This document shows positions 1 through 6,864 of a stretch of DNA of 20,388 nucleotides, one piece after another. The DNA lies in the NCBI GenBank assembly GCA_023438115.1, contig JAEZEB010000070.1, forward strand, positions 1 to 20,388. The letters are read 5' to 3'. Both the position numbers and the translations under genes were made by a program. This stretch comes from Pseudomonadota bacterium (GTDB taxonomy: Bacteria > Pseudomonadota > Gammaproteobacteria > Burkholderiales > Burkholderiaceae_C). The notes under the pieces are model-generated. The model saw nothing but the letters and a program-made list of their open reading frames with translations. It ran no database searches and was not told where the DNA came from. The stretch's first letter is position 1, and each line of letters starts with the position of its first letter.

Positions 1-366
1 GTCGCGCGCCGCGGCGTCGGGCGCGCTGCCGCGCAGGGTCACCTCGCCGTCGTCGCTCTGCACCTCGATCGCGAGCGCGCCGAAATCGGGGTTGTTGGCG
101 AGCGCAGCCTTCACCTGTTCGGCGATGCGCACGTCGGGATCGTAGACGCTGCTGTCGCCCGTCGCCAGCCGCACGGTGTTGTCGTCCTGCACGCCGGCGG
201 CCTCGCGCGAGTCCTTGGCGCCGTCCATGCCCTGGCGGTTGATCTCCACGTTGGCCTGTTCCGCCTGCGGCATTTCGGTGTTCTCGACGCGGTCGCCGCA
301 GGCACCCAGGGCCAGCAGCGCGACCAGCGAGCCGGCCAGCGCCGGCCTTGCCATCTTCGACTTCAT
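1..366 (-). CDS. BON-domain lipoprotein (partial, C-terminus beyond window edge)
   Basis: Reads from an ATG at 366 to the window edge without a stop: 122 residues, C-terminus missing. The N-terminus is a lipoprotein signal peptide: basic start (MKSKMAR), hydrophobic core, and lipobox LGAC with the lipidated Cys at residue 23. A polar linker follows. From about residue 80 (DVRIAEQVKAAL ... IEVQSDDGEVTLRGSAPD) the sequence fits a BON domain, the OsmY-type fold of periplasmic and outer-membrane-associated proteins. A GGGAGA ribosome binding site lies about 8 bases before the start. Family knowledge: BON proteins are linked to envelope stress and phospholipid-membrane binding; the exact role here is unknown. 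It lies downstream of the lhr-like helicase on the same strand, separated by 94 bases, so it probably has its own promoter. The domain call is good but based on a partial sequence. Confidence 0.8.
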   Translation of the reverse strand, partial: MKSKMARPALAGSLVALLALGACGDRVENTEMPQAEQANVEINRQGMDGAKDSREAAGVQDDNTVRLATGDSSVYDPDVRIAEQVKAALANNPDFGALAIEVQSDDGEVTLRGSAPDAAARD

Positions 367-402
367 GGATGGTCTCTCCCGATGATGTCCTGATGGTTGC
401 CA

Positions 403-460
403 CTGTAGGGCCCGGCCCCCGCGCGGCCGGTCGGGCCGTTGCGGCAGCGCCTGTAGGGCC
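403..460. repeat. 10-bp direct repeat upstream of the BON lipoprotein gene
   Basis: The sequence CTGTAGGGCC occurs at 403-412 and again at 451-460, i.e. 48 bases apart in the 94-base gap between the helicase stop and the lipoprotein start. The second copy abuts the helicase stop codon. The spacing is not far from a multiple of the helical turn, so a regulator-binding role for the lipoprotein promoter is conceivable, but nothing else supports it. No convincing promoter was found by eye. Confidence 0.35.
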
Positions 461-2932
461 TCAGGCCTCTTCGTCCGCCTCCATGTCCCGCAGGATGCGG
501 TCCAGGCGCTGGGACAGCTGCTCGGTCGTGAGCTTTTCCCGGAAGCGCTCCACCATCAGCGGCACGCTCATCGGGCTGGGATGCTTCAGGGTGGAGAGCA
601 CCAGCGTCCTGGCCCGCATGCGCGCGAGCGTCTCGCCCAGCCGCGCGATCTCCAGCTCCTGGCTCAGCACCTCGCTCTCGGCCTGGTTCAGCAGCAGGTT
701 GCCGGCGTCGTACTTGCGGAACACCTCGTAGAACAGCGCGCTGGAGGCCTGCAGCTGGCGCGTGCTCTTGGGCTGCCCTGGATACCCCGTGGAGATCAGT
801 CCCGCCACGCGCGCGATCTCGCGGAAGCGCCGCTGCGCCAGCTGCGAGGAGTTGAGCGACGCCAGCACGTCGGCCATCAGGTTCTCGGCCGCGAACAGCC
901 GCTGGCTCGTCACCGGCTCCAGGTCGAAGGGCGCGGCGCTCACCAGCTCGAAGCCGTAGTCGTTGATCGAGATGCTGAAGGTGTTGGGCGCATCGCGCGC
1001 CAGCCGCCAGGCCAGCAGGCTGGCGAGCCCCAGGTGCACGTTGCGGCCGGCGAAGGGATAGACGTAGAGGTGCTGCCCCTCGCGCGAGCGGTAGGTCTCC
1101 ACCAGCAGCGTGGTCGGCGTGGGGATCCGCGACAGCCGCTGCTGCGTGAGCAGCATGGGCCGCGCGGCTTCCAGTTCCGGTTCGGCGTATTCGCCGCGCG
1201 CCGCGGCCTGCATCATCTCCAGCACCGCGTCGCTGAGCTCGGTGGAAAGCGCCATCTTGCTTCCCATCCAGGTCGGCACGGTGCCCTTGTTGCGCGTGGC
1301 CTTGCGCACGTAGGCGGCCATGTCGCGCACGCGCACGAGCTCCAGCAGCCGGCCGGCGAAGAAGAAGCAATCGCCCGGCTTCAGCCGCGCGATGAAGCTC
1401 TCCTCCATGGTGCCTATGCTGCCGCCGGAGAGGTACTTCACGTGCATCGCCGCGTCGCTCACGATGGTGCCGACGCCGAGGCGGTGCCGCCGTGCCACGC
1501 CGGTGTCCCGCACGCGGTAGACGCCGTCCTCGCCGCGCACGATGCGGTGGTACTCGGGATAGGCGCCCAGGCTCTCGCCGCCGCGTTCGCAGAAGGCCAG
1601 CGCCCAGTCGAACTCCGCGCGCGTGAGATGGCGGTAGGACCAGGCGGTGAGAAGCTCGGCGTAGAGATCATCCGCGCGAAAGCCTCCGCCCAGCGCCACG
1701 CTCACGATGTGCTGCACCAGCACGTCGAAGGGCTTCTCCGGCGGCGCGCGCTTTTCCACGCGCCCCGTGCGCGCGGCCCAGCGCGCAGCCGCGGCCTCGA
1801 TGATCTCCATCGTGTTGGTGGGCACCAGTGTCACGCGGCTCGGCCGCCCCGGCGCATGCCCGCTGCGGCCGGCGCGCTGCATCATGCGCGCGACGCCCTT
1901 GGCGGAGCCGACCTGCAGCACGCGCTCCACCGGCAGGAAATCCACGCCGAGGTCCAGCGATGACGTGGCCACAACGGCCCGCAGCGTGCCTTCCTTGAGC
2001 CCCTGCTCCACCCACTCGCGCGTGGCCTTGTCCAGCGAGCCGTGGTGCAGCGCGATGTGGCCGGCCCACGCGGGCCGCGCCTGAAGCAGCAGCTGGTACC
2101 AGATCTCCGCCTGCGAGCGCACGTTGGTGAAGACCAGCGTGGTGCCCGAACGCTCGATCTCCTCCACCACCGGCATCTGCATGCGCGCGCCCAGGTGTCC
2201 CGCCCACGAATAGCGGCCCGGGTCCAGCGGGATCAGCGTGTCGATCACCAGCGTCTTGTCGATGCGGCCCTGCACCAGCCGCGGCGCCGGTTCCTCCGCC
2301 GGGCCGCACAACACCTGCATCGCGTCCTCGAGGTTGCCCAGCGTCGCGCTCAGTCCCCACGCCACCAGGCCGGGATGGAAGCGCCGCAGCCGCGCGAGCG
2401 CCAGCTGCGCCTGCACGCCGCGCTTGCTGCCGATCAGCTCGTGCCACTCGTCGACGACCACGTATTCAACCCCCGAGAGCTCCTCGCGCGCCTTCTCCCG
2501 CGTGAGCATCAGCGTCAGCGACTCGGGCGTCGTCACCAGCACCGTGGGCATGCGCCTGTCCTGCCGGGCGCGCTCCGCGCTGGGCGTGTCGCCGGTGCGC
2601 AGGCCGATCGTCCAGTTCGGCGCGAGCTCGCGCAGCGGCGCCGCCAGCGCCTTGGCCGTGTCCGAGGCCAGCGCGCGCATGGGCGTGAGCCAGATCGCGC
2701 GCAGCGGCTCCGCGCCGCGGCCGTGCGGGTGGCGACGCAGGAGCGCGTCGAGCATGCCCAGCCAGACCGCGTAAGTCTTCCCCGAGCCCGTCGTCGCGTG
2801 CAGCATGCCGCTGCGTCCCTCGTCCACCGCCTCCCACACCTCCTGCTGGAAGGCGAAGGGCTGCCAGCCGCGCGCGGCCATCCAGGCCGCGGCCTGCGCG
2901 CCTGCGCGCTGCGGGGAGGGATCCGCGCTCAT
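461..2932 (-). CDS. lhr: Lhr-type DEXH-box helicase, DNA ligase-associated family
   Basis: 823 residues starting MSADPSPQRAG. Superfamily 2 helicase motifs are intact: Walker A ATTGSGKT (46-53), motif II DEWH (161-164), motif III SAT (195-197) and motif VI QRAGRSGH (352-359). The DEWH box and the roughly 820-residue length fit the Lhr core: two RecA domains, winged helix and a C-terminal domain unique to Lhr. Family knowledge: these are 3'-to-5' ATP-dependent translocases and helicases of DNA repair, and the short form commonly sits beside an ATP-dependent DNA ligase and an MBL-fold exonuclease. Those partners are present here but 11.6 kb away on the same strand. The start overlaps the marR stop as ATGA (2929-2932) and has no good ribosome binding site, so it is probably translated by reinitiation. 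An open frame continues far upstream but shadows marR, so the ATG at 2932 is preferred. Confidence 0.92.
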   Translation of the reverse strand: MSADPSPQRAGAQAAAWMAARGWQPFAFQQEVWEAVDEGRSGMLHATTGSGKTYAVWLGMLDALLRRHPHGRGAEPLRAIWLTPMRALASDTAKALAAPLRELAPNWTIGLRTGDTPSAERARQDRRMPTVLVTTPESLTLMLTREKAREELSGVEYVVVDEWHELIGSKRGVQAQLALARLRRFHPGLVAWGLSATLGNLEDAMQVLCGPAEEPAPRLVQGRIDKTLVIDTLIPLDPGRYSWAGHLGARMQMPVVEEIERSGTTLVFTNVRSQAEIWYQLLLQARPAWAGHIALHHGSLDKATREWVEQGLKEGTLRAVVATSSLDLGVDFLPVERVLQVGSAKGVARMMQRAGRSGHAPGRPSRVTLVPTNTMEIIEAAAARWAARTGRVEKRAPPEKPFDVLVQHIVSVALGGGFRADDLYAELLTAWSYRHLTRAEFDWALAFCERGGESLGAYPEYHRIVRGEDGVYRVRDTGVARRHRLGVGTIVSDAAMHVKYLSGGSIGTMEESFIARLKPGDCFFFAGRLLELVRVRDMAAYVRKATRNKGTVPTWMGSKMALSTELSDAVLEMMQAAARGEYAEPELEAARPMLLTQQRLSRIPTPTTLLVETYRSREGQHLYVYPFAGRNVHLGLASLLAWRLARDAPNTFSISINDYGFELVSAAPFDLEPVTSQRLFAAENLMADVLASLNSSQLAQRRFREIARVAGLISTGYPGQPKSTRQLQASSALFYEVFRKYDAGNLLLNQAESEVLSQELEIARLGETLARMRARTLVLSTLKHPSPMSVPLMVERFREKLTTEQLSQRLDRILRDMEADEEA

Positions 2933-3453
2933 CCCATCGGCAGCCGCGCGCGGGCGCCGCGGCGCCGGTCCGCCTTGGGCAGGGCGGCCGCGTCCTGCAC
3001 CATCGCATCGGCACGCTCCTGCAGCGCCGACAGCATGTGTTCCAGCTGGTCCACCTGCGCGGGCGACAGCGAGGAAAGCAAGCCCTGGTTGATCTGCGCC
3101 ACCAGCGGGAACAGCTCGCGGTGCAGGCGGCGGCCCTGCTCGGTGAGCGCCAGCCGCGCCTGCCGGCGATCCGCGACCCCGGTCTCGCGCCGCACGAGCT
3201 GCTTGGCCACCAGGGAACTGATCGCGCGCGAGGTGCGCGCGCGATCGAGCTGGATGCGCTCGGCCAGCTCGGACGAGAGCAGGTCGTCCTCGTGCGCGAG
3301 CCGCGCGATCACGCGCCACTCGCGCCGCGTGATCCCGAAGCGGCCCTCGCACAGGCGGATCACCATGCTGCCGCCGACGCTCAGCAGCCGCGCCAGGCGG
3401 TACAGCAGCAGGTCGTCCAGGCCGGCGGGATCGTCGAGGTGCGCGGCGGGCAT
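2929..3453 (-). CDS. MarR-family transcriptional regulator
   Basis: 174 residues from an ATG at 3453. It has the MarR layout: N-terminal dimerisation helices (about 1-40), a winged helix-turn-helix (about 41-107) with the motif LSSELAERIQLDRARTSR, a wing ending DRRQARLALTEQG (96-107), and a C-terminal dimerisation helix. The tail (RRRGARARLPMG) is strongly basic. Family knowledge: MarR dimers bind palindromes, usually repress their own and a divergent promoter, and are released by small aromatic or anionic ligands. Here a perfect 12-bp palindrome lies upstream, between this gene and the divergent binding-protein operon. The stop overlaps the start of the helicase gene, so both should share a transcript. 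The ligand is unknown. An organic anion handled by the divergent operon is a reasonable guess. Confidence 0.93.
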   Translation of the reverse strand: MPAAHLDDPAGLDDLLLYRLARLLSVGGSMVIRLCEGRFGITRREWRVIARLAHEDDLLSSELAERIQLDRARTSRAISSLVAKQLVRRETGVADRRQARLALTEQGRRLHRELFPLVAQINQGLLSSLSPAQVDQLEHMLSALQERADAMVQDAAALPKADRRRGARARLPMG

Positions 3454-3470
3454 GCGGGTTTGCGCGAGGG

Positions 3471-3509
3471 ATGATTGATTAGAACAATCGATTGTGCGGC
3501 AACTAGAGT
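3471..3509. promoter_or_regulatory. Divergent promoter/operator region with a 12-bp palindrome
   Basis: ACAATCGATTGT at 3484-3495 is a perfect palindrome. A further GATTG half-site at 3473-3477 pairs with CAATC at 3485-3489, giving three GATTG/CAATC units in about 22 bases. The AT-rich patch stands out from its GC-rich surroundings. On the minus strand TCTAAT (complement of 3478-3483) matches five of six bases of a -10 box for marR and is immediately next to the palindrome; no good -35 was found. Plus-strand promoter elements were not convincing. The location between divergent marR and the Bug operon makes this the likely MarR operator, which is an inference. Confidence 0.6.
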
Positions 3510-3543
3510 GGGCGCGGCGGGGATCACCCCGCGGGAGACGCCC

Positions 3544-4503
3544 ATGCGCAGACGATCGCTCACCCTTGCCCTCGCGGCGGCCGCGTGCCTGGCCGCGGGA
3601 CCCCTGGCCGCCCAGGACAAGCCGCCGCTGAAGATCTTCGTCGGCTTCCCGCCCGGCGGCTCCGCCGACGTGCTGGCCCGCATGGTGGCCGACGCCATGC
3701 GCGACGACTTTTCGCACATCGTGGTGGAGAACCGCCCCGGCGCCGGCGGGCGCATCGCGCTCATGGCGGTGAAGAACGCGAAGCCCGACGGGCAGACCGT
3801 GATCATCCTCCCGAGCGGACCGATGGTGCTGTACCCGCATGTCTACCGCAAGCTGGACTACGACGCGCAGAAGGACTTCACGCCCATCTCGCTGCTCGCG
3901 CGCTTCCAGTTCGGCGTGGTGTCCGGCCCGGCCACCGGCACGAAGAACGTCGCCGAGATGCTCGCGCAGGCCAAGGCCGACGAGAAGGGCGCCACCTACG
4001 GCACGCCCGGCGCAGGCACGCTGCCGCACTTCATGGGCGTGCTGATGGAACAGGCCACCGGCGCCAAGTTCACGCACGTGCCCTTCCAGGGCGGCGCGCC
4101 GGCCAACAACGCGCTGCTGGGCGGCCACGTGGGCTACAAGTTCGACGTGGTCTCGGAAACCGCGGAACTGCATCGAGCCGGCAAGGTGCGCATCATCGCG
4201 GTGACCGGCCCGGCGCGCGACCCGCAGGTGCCCGAAGTGCCGACGCTGAAGGAACAGGGCGTGCCCATGGAGGCCACCGCGTGGTTCGCGATGTACGGCC
4301 CGGCCGGCCTCGCCCCCGAGACCCTGGCGCGGCTCGAACGCGCCGTCGCCGCGGCGATCCGCAAGCCCGGCATGAACGAGCGCCTGCTGAAACTCGGCTA
4401 CGAAGGCGTCGGCTCCACGTCCACCGAACTCGCGGCCGCGCAGCGCGCCGACCTCGCCCGCTGGGAAAAGCCGATCAAGGCCACCGGCGTCGTCCTCGAC
4501 TGA
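3544..4503 (+). CDS. Bug-family (TTT) periplasmic substrate-binding protein 1
   Basis: 319 residues. The start at 3544 is chosen over an upstream in-frame ATG at 3475 because it gives a clean Sec signal peptide (MRRRSLTLALAAAACL, cleavage near LAA-QD at 23/24) and has GGGAG 6 bases before it. Mature-protein hallmarks of the Bug/TctC family are present: VGFPPGGSADVLAR (about 33-46), VVENRPGAGGRIA, the YGTPGAGTLPH loop and HVPFQGGAPA. Family knowledge: Bug proteins bind carboxylates, amino acids or other small anions in the periplasm and usually feed a TctAB permease. Many Burkholderiales Bug proteins are orphans, and no tctAB is visible here. First gene of the plus-strand cluster; the next Bug gene starts 16 bases downstream. 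Substrate not predictable from sequence. Confidence 0.95.
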   Translation: MRRRSLTLALAAAACLAAGPLAAQDKPPLKIFVGFPPGGSADVLARMVADAMRDDFSHIVVENRPGAGGRIALMAVKNAKPDGQTVIILPSGPMVLYPHVYRKLDYDAQKDFTPISLLARFQFGVVSGPATGTKNVAEMLAQAKADEKGATYGTPGAGTLPHFMGVLMEQATGAKFTHVPFQGGAPANNALLGGHVGYKFDVVSETAELHRAGKVRIIAVTGPARDPQVPEVPTLKEQGVPMEATAWFAMYGPAGLAPETLARLERAVAAAIRKPGMNERLLKLGYEGVGSTSTELAAAQRADLARWEKPIKATGVVLD

Positions 4504-4519
4504 AAGGAAAAGACTCTCC

Positions 4520-5509
4520 ATGCATCGTTCTCCCTCGCGCCGCGCCCTGCTGGGCACCCTGGCCCTCGCCTGCGCGGCAGGCCTGCCGTTCGCCGCGGCG
4601 GCCCAGTCCCCCGCGTGGCCCACCAAGGCCGTGCGCGTGCTGGTGGGTTCGCCGCCCGGTGGCCCGTCGGACATCACCGCGCGCGTGTTCGCCGAAGCCC
4701 TGGGCAAGCGCACGGGCCAGTCGGTGGTGGTGGAGAACCGTCCCGGCGCCGGCAACAACATCGCGGCCGGCGTGGCGGCCAACGCGGAGCCCGATGGCCA
4801 CACGCTGGTGCTGAGCCCCGACACGGTGCTCACGGTGAACCCGCTGGTCTACGACAAGGCGGGCTTCGACGCGCGCAAGGACCTGGTCTCGGTCTCCATC
4901 CTCGCGAGCTTCTCGCAGATGCTGGTGTGCAATCCCGCAATCGGCGTGAAGACGGCGGCCGACCTGGTGGCCAAGGCGCGCAGCTCGCGCATCACCTATG
5001 GCTCGGGCGGCGCCGGCGTGCCGGGCCACCTGGCCGCCGAGATGTTCCTGCAAAGTGCGGGCGCGAAGATGGAGCACGTGCCTTACCGCGGCCCCGCGCC
5101 CGCCACGCAGGCGGTGCTGGCCGGCGAGGTGGACTGCGGATTCCTGGCGACGCCCACGGTGATCCCGCACGTGAAGGCCGGCAAGCTGTCCGCGCTGGCC
5201 GTGTCGGCGGGCACGCCCTCGCCGCTGGCGCCCGAGGTGCCGACACTCGCCCAGGCGCTCAAGCAGCCGGGCCTGGACGTGAGCTTCCGCCTCGTGCTGC
5301 AGGCGGCCCAGGGCACGCCGCCTGCCGTGCTGGCCGAGATCGAACGCCATGCGCAGGCGATCATGCGCATGCCGGAAGTGCGCACCCGCCTGCAGGTGCC
5401 CGACGTGATGGCGCAAGGCAGCAGCAGCGCGCAGGCGCAGGAAGTGATGCAGGCCGAGATCGCCCGCTGGGAGCCGCTGGTGCGCCGCCTGCAACTGAAG
5501 GCCAACTGA
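4520..5509 (+). CDS. Bug-family (TTT) periplasmic substrate-binding protein 2
   Basis: 329 residues with an AAGGA ribosome binding site (4504-4508). The signal peptide begins MHRSPSRRALLG and cleaves near AAAA-QS (about 28/29). It carries the same family landmarks as its neighbour but with a different ligand loop: VGSPPGGPSDITAR instead of VGFPPGGSADVLAR, and ENRPGAGNNIA instead of ENRPGAGGRIA. The pair are therefore diverged paralogues rather than a recent duplication and probably bind related but distinct ligands. The sulfatase gene starts 4 bases after its stop, so the two are almost certainly cotranscribed. No TctA or TctB membrane partner is in the window. Family call is firm, substrate unknown. 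Confidence 0.95.
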   Translation: MHRSPSRRALLGTLALACAAGLPFAAAAQSPAWPTKAVRVLVGSPPGGPSDITARVFAEALGKRTGQSVVVENRPGAGNNIAAGVAANAEPDGHTLVLSPDTVLTVNPLVYDKAGFDARKDLVSVSILASFSQMLVCNPAIGVKTAADLVAKARSSRITYGSGGAGVPGHLAAEMFLQSAGAKMEHVPYRGPAPATQAVLAGEVDCGFLATPTVIPHVKAGKLSALAVSAGTPSPLAPEVPTLAQALKQPGLDVSFRLVLQAAQGTPPAVLAEIERHAQAIMRMPEVRTRLQVPDVMAQGSSSAQAQEVMQAEIARWEPLVRRLQLKAN

Positions 5510-5513
5510 AACC

Positions 5514-6833
5514 ATGGCGAAGCGTCCCAACGTCATCTTCATCGTCGCCGACGACCTCGGCTTCGCCGACCTCGGTTGCTACGGCGGCCGCGACGCGCAG
5601 TTCGGGCCGGTGTCGCCCGTGCTGGACGCGATGGCGGCGAACGGCATCCGCTTCACGCAGGGCTATGCGAACTCGCCGGTGTGCTCGCCCACGCGCTTCG
5701 CGCTCATGACGGGCCGCTACCAGTACCGCCTGCGCGGCGCCGCGGAGGAGCCGATCAACAGCCGCAGCCGCGGCAGCACCACGCTGGGCCTGCCGCCCGA
5801 ACACCCCACGCTGCCTTCGCTGCTGAAGGACGCCGGCTACCGCACGGCGCTGATCGGCAAGTGGCACCTGGGCTACCCGCCGGCCTTCGGCCCGCTGCGT
5901 TCGGGCTACGAGGAATTCTTCGGCCCCATGTCCGGCGGCGTCGACTACTTCACCCACTGCAGCTCCAACGGCGTGCACGACCTGTGGTTCGGCGAGGAGG
6001 AGCGCGGCGAGGAAGGCTACCTCACCGACCTGATCTCGCGCCGCGCCGTCGACTACATCGATCGCATGGCAGGCGAGGACGCGCCGTTCTTCCTGAGCCT
6101 GCACTACACCGCGCCGCACTGGCCCTGGGAGACGCGCGCCGACGCCGCGCGCGCCCCCGAGGTGAAGGACAACCTGTTCCACCTGCACGGCGGCAACGTC
6201 GAGACCTACCGCCGCATGATCCACCACATGGACGAAGGCATCGGCTGGGTGATGGACGCGCTGCGCCGCCACGGGCTGGAGCGCGACACGCTGGTGGTCT
6301 TCACCAGCGACAACGGCGGCGAGCGCTTCTCCGACAACTGGCCGCTGGTGGGCGGCAAGATGGACCTCACCGAAGGCGGCATCCGCGTGCCCTGGATCGC
6401 GCACTGGCCCGCGGCGATCCAGCCCGGAAGCGTGAGCGCGCAGCACTGCATGACCATGGACTGGACGGCCACCGTCCTCGATGCGGCGGGTGCGACGCCG
6501 GACGCGGCCTATCCGCTGGACGGCGTGTCGCTGCTGCCCGTGCTGCGCGAGCCGCAGCGCGGCTTCGCGCGGCCGCTGCACTGGCGCATGAACCACCGCG
6601 GCCAGCGCGCGCTGCGCGACGGCGACTGGAAGTACCTGCGCGTCGACGGCCACGACTACCTGTTCGACCTGTCCGCGGACGAACGCGAGCGCGCCAACCA
6701 GGCCGGCCGCGACCCTGCGCGGCTTGCGGCGATGCGCGACGCCTGGGAGGAATGGAACGGCACCATGCCGCCGATTCCCGCGGATGCGACGGTCAGCCTG
6801 GGCTACTCGGTCAAGGACATGCCGCAACGCTGA
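5514..6833 (+). CDS. Sulfatase (arylsulfatase-like, formylglycine-dependent)
   Basis: 439 residues. The type I sulfatase signature PVCSPTRFALMTG (55-67) is intact, with Cys57 as the residue oxidised to formylglycine and Pro59/Arg61 in place. Other active-site residues of the alkaline-phosphatase-like fold are recognisable: Asp13-Asp14, Lys116 and His118 (GKWH), His202 (APHW), Asp266-Asn267 (SDNGG) and Lys282. The C-terminal DWKYLRVDGHDYLFDL block is typical of arylsulfatase A-like enzymes. Family knowledge: it hydrolyses sulfate esters to alcohol or phenol plus sulfate. No signal peptide is seen (MAKRPNVIFIVADDLG), so a cytoplasmic enzyme is inferred. No maturation enzyme (FGE or anaerobic SME) is in the window. 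It lies between Bug genes and a SulP transporter, which suggests organosulfate use. A phosphonate or phosphate monoesterase activity cannot be excluded. Confidence 0.93.
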   Translation: MAKRPNVIFIVADDLGFADLGCYGGRDAQFGPVSPVLDAMAANGIRFTQGYANSPVCSPTRFALMTGRYQYRLRGAAEEPINSRSRGSTTLGLPPEHPTLPSLLKDAGYRTALIGKWHLGYPPAFGPLRSGYEEFFGPMSGGVDYFTHCSSNGVHDLWFGEEERGEEGYLTDLISRRAVDYIDRMAGEDAPFFLSLHYTAPHWPWETRADAARAPEVKDNLFHLHGGNVETYRRMIHHMDEGIGWVMDALRRHGLERDTLVVFTSDNGGERFSDNWPLVGGKMDLTEGGIRVPWIAHWPAAIQPGSVSAQHCMTMDWTATVLDAAGATPDAAYPLDGVSLLPVLREPQRGFARPLHWRMNHRGQRALRDGDWKYLRVDGHDYLFDLSADERERANQAGRDPARLAAMRDAWEEWNGTMPPIPADATVSLGYSVKDMPQR

Positions 6834-6864
6834 TCGCCGCCGGGGCGAAGGCATACTCGGCGCG

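Noticed and set aside
581..3478. Two long plus-strand open frames (581-1963 and 2042-3478)
   Set aside because: Both are antisense to the helicase and marR genes and show no domain-like pattern.
3475..3543. Upstream ATG at 3475 as the start of the first Bug gene
   Set aside because: It would place 23 residues before the signal peptide and run through the operator palindrome; the ATG at 3544 has a ribosome binding site and a clean signal sequence.
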